Shown here piece by piece: positions 15,206-19,172 of a stretch of 19,172 nt of DNA. Below the pieces are notes generated by a model. The model ran no database searches. It saw nothing but the letters and a program-made list of their open reading frames with translations, and was not told the origin of the DNA. The position numbers were made by a program, and so were the translations under genes. Origin of the DNA: Mediterranea massiliensis. Its GTDB lineage: Bacteria > Bacteroidota > Bacteroidia > Bacteroidales > Bacteroidaceae. The stretch covers positions 1 to 19,172 of the forward strand of contig CATXSD010000046.1 in the NCBI GenBank assembly GCA_958402075.1. The letters are read 5' to 3'. Every line of letters begins with the position of its first letter. The first letter of the stretch is position 1.

Positions 15206-16600
15206 TTACATCAGTTCGCGCGGATCGGTAATCACGCCCGTCACGGCAGCGGCAGCGGCAGTCAGCGGACTGGCCAGCAACGTGCGCGAACCGGGTCCCT
15301 GACGCCCTTCGAAGTTGCGGTTCGACGTAGACACGGCATACTTGCCCGCAGGCACCTTGTCGTCGTTCATTGCCAGACAGGCGGAACAGCCCGGCTGGCG
15401 GATTTCGAAACCTGCCTCGGCCAGCACCTTGTCCAGTCCCTCTTCACGTATCTGGGCATCGACCATCCACGAGCCGGGGACCAGCCACGCTACCACGTGG
15501 GGAGCCTTCTTGCGACCTTTAGCAATGGAAGCGAAGGCACGGAAGTCCTCTATACGGCCGTTGGTACAGGCACCGAGGAACACATAGTCTATCTTCTTGC
15601 CCAGCAACGACTCGCCCGGCTGGAATCCCATGTAGTCGAGCGATTTCTGGAACGAAGCCTTTGCCGCCTCGCCCATACCTTCGGTGGTAGGAATATGGGC
15701 GGTAATGCCCATGCCCATACCGGGGTTGGTGCCATAGGTAATCATCGGTTCGATGTCGGCAGCGTCAAAACGCACTTCCTTGTCGAACACGGCGTCGTCA
15801 TCGCTCTTCAGCGTCTTCCAATAGGCTACGGCCTTGTCCCAATCCTCGCCCTTCGGCGCATATTCACGGCCTTTGATGTAAGCGAAGGTCACCTCGTCGG
15901 GTGCCACCATGCCGCCGCGTGCACCCATCTCGATGCTGAGGTTGCACAGCGTCAGGCGACCTTCCATCGTCAGACTGCGGACAGCCTCGCCGGCATATTC
16001 CACAAAATAACCCGTGGCACCGCTGGTCGTCATCTTCGACATCATATAGAGGGCGAGGTCCTTGGCTGTCACTCCCTTGCCCAGCCTGCCGTCCACGGTG
16101 ATGCGCATCGTCTTGGGTCGTGTCTGGAGGATGCACTGCGAAGCCAATACCATCTCCACCTCACTGGTACCGATACCGAAGGCTACGGCCCCCATGGCTC
16201 CGTGGGTCGACGTATGGGAGTCTCCGCATACGATGGTCATCCCCGGCAAAGTCAGGCCGCGTTCGGGACCTACAACGTGGATAATGCCGTTCTTGGGATT
16301 CATCATGCCGAAATGTGTCAGCCCGAATTCCTCGGCATTCCGTGCCAGCGTGTCTACCTGCTTGCGCGATACAGGGTCCTCGATGGGTTTGTCCTGGTCG
16401 TGCGTCGGCGTATTATGGTCGGGCATACAGAAAATCTTTTCCGGACGGAAGCAGCGGAGCCCCCGTGCCCGCAAGCCCTCGAAAGCCTGCGGACTGGTCA
16501 CCTCATGGCAGTAGAGGCGGTCAATATAAAGCTGTGTGGGACCATCTTCCACCTTCTGCACCACGTGGGCGTCCCAGATCTTATCAAACAATGTATTCAT
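15206..16600 (-). CDS. leuC: 3-isopropylmalate dehydratase, large subunit
   Basis: Catalytic [4Fe-4S] subunit of isopropylmalate isomerase, aconitase superfamily, 464 residues as usual for bacterial LeuC. Iron-sulfur ligands are Cys345 in FLGACTNGR and Cys405 and Cys408 in PGCSACLAMN. Other family signatures: MPDHNTPTHDQ (59-69), CGDSHTSTHGAMG (125-137) and GTSEVEMVLASQ (144-155). The start ATG lies 32 bases after the leuA stop, so it is the second gene of the operon. Confidence 0.98.
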   Translation of the reverse strand: MNTLFDKIWDAHVVQKVEDGPTQLYIDRLYCHEVTSPQAFEGLRARGLRCFRPEKIFCMPDHNTPTHDQDKPIEDPVSRKQVDTLARNAEEFGLTHFGMMNPKNGIIHVVGPERGLTLPGMTIVCGDSHTSTHGAMGAVAFGIGTSEVEMVLASQCILQTRPKTMRITVDGRLGKGVTAKDLALYMMSKMTTSGATGYFVEYAGEAVRSLTMEGRLTLCNLSIEMGARGGMVAPDEVTFAYIKGREYAPKGEDWDKAVAYWKTLKSDDDAVFDKEVRFDAADIEPMITYGTNPGMGMGITAHIPTTEGMGEAAKASFQKSLDYMGFQPGESLLGKKIDYVFLGACTNGRIEDFRAFASIAKGRKKAPHVVAWLVPGSWMVDAQIREEGLDKVLAEAGFEIRQPGCSACLAMNDDKVPAGKYAVSTSNRNFEGRQGPGSRTLLASPLTAAAAAVTGVITDPRELM

Positions 16601-16632
16601 AATGAATAAATTAATTAGAATCTTTGCTATGT

Positions 16633-18126
16633 TTATTTGAATTTATTGATACAGTCGATGTATGCTTCCACAGAAGCGGCAATGATGTCGGTATTGGCAC
16701 CGAAACCGTAGTAGCTGCGGTTGTCGTATTCCACCTGCATGTGTACCTTACCCATATCGTCGCTGCCCTTGCTGATGGCCTGAATCGTGAATTCCTTCAG
16801 CGTCATCTGCCGGTCGATGATTTTCTTCAGTGCCTTGATGGCCGCATCCACCGGACCGTTGCCGCTGGCAGCTGCCTCAAACTTCTCGCCCGCGATATTC
16901 AATCCGATGCTGGCCACGGAACGGACACCCACACCGCTCGTCACTTGCAGGTATTCCAGCTTGATGCGGTGATTCTGCGTACGGTCGGCACCGGCCAGTA
17001 CCAGAATGTCATCATCATTGATATCCTTCTTCTTGTCGGCCAGTTTGAGGAACTCTTCATATATTTTGTCCAGTTTCTCCTGAGTCAGCTCCACACCCAG
17101 CACGTGCAGACGATTCTTCAACGCCGCACGTCCGCTACGGGCCGTCAATACGATGGAGTTGTCGTCGATGCCCACGTCGTGCGGGTCGATGATTTCATAG
17201 GTCTGCGCATTCTTCAACACGCCGTCCTGATGAATACCCGAAGAATGGGCAAAGGCGTTGCGGCCCACGATAGCCTTGTTGGGCTGCACGGGCATGTTCA
17301 TCAGGCTGGACACCATGCGGCTCGTCGGATAAATCTTCTGCGTATTGATGTTTGTCTCGATATCGATATCCTTATGGCACTTGATGATCATCGCCACTTC
17401 CTCCAACGCAGTATTTCCGGCACGTTCACCGATACCGTTGATAGTCACTTCCACCTGGCGGGCACCGTTCAGCACACCAGCCATCGTATTGGCCGTCGCC
17501 ATACCGAGGTCGTTGTGGCAATGGGTCGAGATAACAGCGTTATGGATACCGTCTACATGCTCCATCAGATACTTGATTTTAGCGCCATACTCCGAAGGCA
17601 GGCAGTAGCCCGTCGTATCGGGAATGTTCACCACCGTAGCCCCTGCCTTGATGACAGCCTCGATGACACGGGCCAGGTACTCGTTCTCCGTACGCCCGGC
17701 ATCCTCTGCATAAAACTCCACATCGTCCACAAAACGACGGGCGTACTTCACGGCTGCTACCGCCCGCTCGATGATTTCCTCACGGTTGGAGTTAAATTTA
17801 TAGCGGATGTGAGAATCAGACGTACCGATTCCCGTATGGATACGTTTATGCTTGGCATATTTCAAGGCTTCTGCCGCCACATCGATATCTTTCTGGACAG
17901 CACGGGTCAGGGCACAAATGGTAGGCCACGTCACAGCCTTGGATATTTCAATCACCGAATTGAAGTCACCCGGACTCGAAATGGGAAATCCTGCTTCAAT
18001 GACATCCACACCCAGCAACTCCAGCTGCTTGGCCACTTGGATTTTCTCTACTGTGTTCAACTGACATCCCGGAACCTGTTCGCCGTCGCGAAGCGTCGTG
18101 TCGAAAATAAATAATCTGTCACTCAT
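16633..18126 (-). CDS. leuA: 2-isopropylmalate synthase
   Basis: Condenses acetyl-CoA with 2-oxoisovalerate, the committed leucine step, and is normally feedback-inhibited by leucine. With ATG 18126 it has 497 residues beginning MSDRLFIFDTTLRDGEQ. An in-frame GTG at 18177 would extend it by 17 residues but lies inside the terminator hairpin of the leader, so it is rejected. The TIM barrel shows DTTLRDGEQVPG (9-20), STHCHNDLGMA (200-210, metal-binding His202 and His204) and NGIGERAGNTALEE (230-243); GIHQDGVLKN lies in the linker, and the C-terminal allosteric domain includes AAASGNGPVDAAIKAL. It is the first structural gene after the attenuator and 32 bases upstream of leuC. Confidence 0.98.
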   Translation of the reverse strand: MSDRLFIFDTTLRDGEQVPGCQLNTVEKIQVAKQLELLGVDVIEAGFPISSPGDFNSVIEISKAVTWPTICALTRAVQKDIDVAAEALKYAKHKRIHTGIGTSDSHIRYKFNSNREEIIERAVAAVKYARRFVDDVEFYAEDAGRTENEYLARVIEAVIKAGATVVNIPDTTGYCLPSEYGAKIKYLMEHVDGIHNAVISTHCHNDLGMATANTMAGVLNGARQVEVTINGIGERAGNTALEEVAMIIKCHKDIDIETNINTQKIYPTSRMVSSLMNMPVQPNKAIVGRNAFAHSSGIHQDGVLKNAQTYEIIDPHDVGIDDNSIVLTARSGRAALKNRLHVLGVELTQEKLDKIYEEFLKLADKKKDINDDDILVLAGADRTQNHRIKLEYLQVTSGVGVRSVASIGLNIAGEKFEAAASGNGPVDAAIKALKKIIDRQMTLKEFTIQAISKGSDDMGKVHMQVEYDNRSYYGFGANTDIIAASVEAYIDCINKFK

Positions 18127-18159
18127 CTTGTTTATTGTATTTATAAGTTTATGTGCAAT

Positions 18160-18196
18160 AAAAAAAGCCTTTCGCACAGGGAAGTGAGAAAGGCTT
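18160..18196 (-). terminator. Attenuator terminator in the leuA leader
   Basis: On the minus strand AAGCCTTTC (18196-18188) pairs perfectly with GAAAGGCTT (18173-18165), loop of 14 bases, followed by an unbroken T-run (seven T counting the last stem bases, to 18160). It stands 28 bases after the leader peptide stop and 33 bases before the leuA ATG, so readthrough is required for expression of the whole operon. Confidence 0.9.
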
Positions 18197-18295
18197 CATT
18201 ATATCTCTTTGAACTTACATATAATCATGCACGACACTCACTTCCACTACGTTTTCTTAGCAGAATAATAATGCCACACAGCAGAATATATGTAA
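18180..18295 (-). promoter_or_regulatory. Alternative leader RNA pairings: antiterminator and protector stems
   Basis: Two further 9-bp perfect pairings compete with the terminator on the minus strand. Antiterminator: GGAAGTGAG (18245-18237, leader codons 23-25) with CTCACTTCC (18188-18180), which is the terminator loop plus its first stem base; the two stems cannot coexist. Protector: TTACATATA (18295-18287, codons 6-9) with TATATGTAA (18223-18215, just past the leader stop), which would enclose the antiterminator arm when the leader is untranslated. A ribosome stalled on the Leu/Ile codons would leave GGAAGTGAG free, while one reaching the stop would cover it. Confidence 0.78.
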
Positions 18296-18311
18296 AGCTC
18301 TGAATAATCAT
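18225..18311 (-). CDS. leu operon leader peptide rich in Ile and Leu
   Basis: A 28-codon frame from ATG 18311 to TGA 18225, starting about 20 bases after the predicted transcription start. Ten of 28 residues are Ile (2, 3, 9, 14, 15, 16) or Leu (10, 11, 17, 18), with the block YILLCGIIILL at 8-18; there is no Val. The peptide itself probably has no function after synthesis: its translation would report charged tRNA-Leu and tRNA-Ile. The block ends about 13 bases upstream of the antiterminator arm, the distance expected between a stalled ribosome A site and the first exposed base. Two earlier ATG codons (18319, 18316) run into stops within three codons. Coding status is inferred from composition and position relative to the terminator. 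Confidence 0.75.
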   Translation of the reverse strand: MIIQSFTYILLCGIIILLRKRSGSECRA

Positions 18312-18337
18312 ATCATCATTTTGGTTTTAAAACGATG

Positions 18338-18368
18338 CAAAGGTAGATATAATTTCATAGCATGCAAA
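18338..18368 (-). promoter_or_regulatory. Promoter of the leu operon
   Basis: Minus-strand TTTG (18368-18365), exact 19-base spacer, TACCTTTG (18345-18338): a full match to the Bacteroidetes TTTG-N19-TAnnTTTG consensus. Transcription should start near 18332, giving a leader of about 205 bases before leuA. Confidence 0.82.
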
Positions 18369-18442
18369 TAAATCCGTTACTTTTTTCAATCAAAACACGA
18401 CATTCTATAACAATACGCATTACATCACCGTGAATATGACAC

Positions 18443-18471
18443 AAAAAAGGCGCACCCGAAAGGGATGCGCC
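18443..18471 (-). terminator. Intrinsic terminator of the cysteine-rich lipoprotein gene
   Basis: Minus-strand GGCGCATCCC, loop TTT, GGGTGCGCC (18471-18449; one G-U pair) followed by six T (18448-18443). It lies 22 bases after the gene stop and separates it from the leu promoter. Confidence 0.92.
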
Positions 18472-18493
18472 ACAATATGGGTCACCATCAAGG

Positions 18494-18745
18494 TTATTTC
18501 TCACAAGCCTTGTCGCATGCCTTCTTCTGGCACGCAGCATTTTCGCAGTCATCTCCACAGCTGCCCTTGCAGCCATCCTTACAGATGCTGTCATTGGCAC
18601 AGCACTCACCAGCGTTTTTCGTACATGCAGAATCACAAACTTGCACAGCTGTATCAGCATTTGCCTCTGCTGCCTTCTTGTTACCACAAGACATCACAGT
18701 CAAAGAAAACACGAACATCACAGCCAAAAATACTTTTGTCTTCAT
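18494..18745 (-). CDS. Small cysteine-rich lipoprotein with repeated CX3C motifs
   Basis: An 83-residue protein from ATG 18745; a longer frame upstream runs through the promoter and is rejected. Residues 3-19 form a signal peptide ending SLTVMSC, with Cys20 the probable lipidated residue followed by GNKK. The mature part of about 63 residues has 11 more cysteines (37, 41, 48, 49, 55, 59, 63, 67, 72, 77, 81), many spaced CX3C: 37/41, 55/59/63/67 and 77/81, among Lys, Asp and Gly. I do not recognise a named family. The pattern suggests either disulfide-stapled helices in the periplasm or metal binding. It has its own promoter (TATATTTG at 18798-18791) and strong terminator, so it is monocistronic. 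The lipoprotein call is good; the function is unknown. Confidence 0.82.
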   Translation of the reverse strand: MKTKVFLAVMFVFSLTVMSCGNKKAAEANADTAVQVCDSACTKNAGECCANDSICKDGCKGSCGDDCENAACQKKACDKACEK

Positions 18746-18790
18746 AAATCCAATTAATATTAAAAATAAACCTATAAAATAATTCAAGCG

Positions 18791-18798
18791 CAAATATA
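18791..18798 (-). promoter_or_regulatory. Minus-7 element of the cysteine-rich lipoprotein gene
   Basis: Minus-strand TATATTTG matches TAnnTTTG; the minus-33 region is T rich (TTTT) rather than a perfect TTTG. The predicted start leaves about 40 bases of untranslated leader before ATG 18745. Confidence 0.6.
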
Positions 18799-18828
18799 AC
18801 AAAAGTCGAAAACAGAAAAAATAAGCTC

Positions 18829-19058
18829 ACCCATTTTTTGTTTCGGTTTAACCAAGCATTTCAAGAAAATCTGAAGAAACACATTGTTTCGGTGCAACGA
18901 AGCACTTCATGAAGTTCTGACGAAGCACTTCATGAGTGTCTGACGCAGTGCTTCCTGAGGGTGTGACGCAGTGCTTCCTGAGGGTGTGACGCAGTGCTTC
19001 GTGAGGGTATGAGGAAGCACTGCATGGGGAGGTGAGGCAGCACTGCGTGGGGAGGCGG
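18829..19058. repeat. Tandem array of about ten 23-bp units beside the rRNA operon
   Basis: Unit starts are 18852, 18875, 18898, 18921, 18944, 18967, 18990, 19013 and 19036, with a tenth, degraded unit at 18829. The 23-bp period is exact across all. Units at 18944 and 18967 are identical; outer units are progressively diverged. The core decamer alternates: GAAGCACTTC (18898, 18921 units), GCAGTGCTTC (three units), GAAGCACTGC and GCAGCACTGC (last two). GCAGTGCTTC at 18991 and GAAGCACTGC at 19015 are exact reverse complements and can form a 10-bp stem. The array occupies the gene-free stretch between the rRNA terminator and the lipoprotein promoter; minus-strand frames across it are judged spurious. 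Confidence 0.88.
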
Positions 19059-19100
19059 GGAAGGGGAAAGGAAAAGGGCGCTGGAAGCGTGGCGTGTAAA

Positions 19101-19140
19101 AACGAAAAGTCCCCCGCGACACGTTCGTCACGGAGGACTT
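19101..19140 (-). terminator. rRNA operon terminator
   Basis: Minus-strand AAGTCCTCCGTGACG (19140-19126) and TGTCGCGGGGGACTT (19121-19107) form a 15-bp stem with three G-U pairs and a 4-base loop, followed by TTCGTTTTT. It starts about 11 bases after the 5S 3' end and should end the rRNA transcript. Confidence 0.9.
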
Positions 19141-19150
19141 CCACTCAAGA

Positions 19151-19172
19151 CGGCGGCTACCTACTCTCCCAC
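19151..19172 (-). rRNA. rrf: 5S ribosomal RNA, 3' end only
   Basis: Read on the minus strand the last 22 bases begin GTGGGAGAGTAGGTAGCC, the highly conserved 3' part of bacterial 5S rRNA, ending near 19151. The rest of the 5S gene and presumably 23S and 16S lie beyond the right edge. The exact 3' end is set by analogy, within a few bases. The strong hairpin terminator directly downstream supports the assignment. Confidence 0.88.

Noticed and set aside
18127..18177. GTG start for leuA at 18177
   Set aside because: It lies within the terminator stem and loop and the extension is not LeuA-like; ATG 18126 starts exactly at the conserved N-terminus.
18848..19144. Minus-strand reading frames of 98 and 74 residues across the 23-bp array
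   Set aside because: They consist of repeat-derived peptide, run into the rRNA terminator, have no promoter of their own, and 23 is not a multiple of 3 so the peptide repeat is not kept in one frame.

Overview
The window looks like a chromosomal segment from a Bacteroidaceae species (Bacteroides/Phocaeicola type) of moderately high GC. The pointers are promoters of the Bacteroidetes form TTTG-N18-20-TAnnTTTG, a dipeptidyl peptidase III with the HECLGH zinc motif, a secreted GH29 alpha-L-fucosidase, an outer-membrane barrel fragment, few Shine-Dalgarno sequences, and the gene set leuA-leuC-leuD-second LeuA homologue-leuB. Almost everything except recQ and the first partial gene is on the minus strand.

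Layout. 3-653 (+): 3' end of an outer-membrane beta-barrel gene. 728-2035 (-): alpha-L-fucosidase, bracketed by two look-alike hairpin terminators. 2144-3900 (-): Fur-family regulator overlapping purA by 4 bases. 3997-4659 (-): AlkD-like DNA repair protein. 4805-6853 (-): dipeptidyl peptidase III lipoprotein, followed by a long imperfect RNA hairpin. 6985-7449 (-): AraC-type DNA-binding protein. 7720-9540 (+): recQ. 9558-10406 (-): TPR protein. 10448-18126 (-): cysK, leuB, a small membrane protein, a LeuA/CimA-type synthase, leuD, leuC, leuA (transcribed in reverse of this order). 18494-18745 (-): small, extremely cysteine-rich lipoprotein. 18829-19058: tandem repeat array. 19101-19172 (-): rRNA operon terminator and the 3' end of 5S rRNA.

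The main discovery candidate is the leuA leader (18126-18368, minus strand). A promoter is followed by a 28-codon peptide gene in which 10 codons are Ile or Leu (core YILLCGIIILL), an intrinsic terminator, and a 9-base segment inside the peptide gene that is perfectly complementary to the terminator loop. This is the architecture of a ribosome-mediated transcription attenuator. The operon contains both a leucine-committed synthase and a probable citramalate synthase sharing LeuCD and LeuB, so a leader sensing both Leu and Ile makes metabolic sense: the same enzymes could make 2-oxoisocaproate (Leu) and 2-oxobutyrate (Ile).

A second theme is two unrelated-sequence but similar-architecture intergenic tandem arrays (22-bp period inside the leu operon, 23-bp period beside the rRNA operon), whose units contain short internal inverted repeats. 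They create spurious repetitive reading frames.
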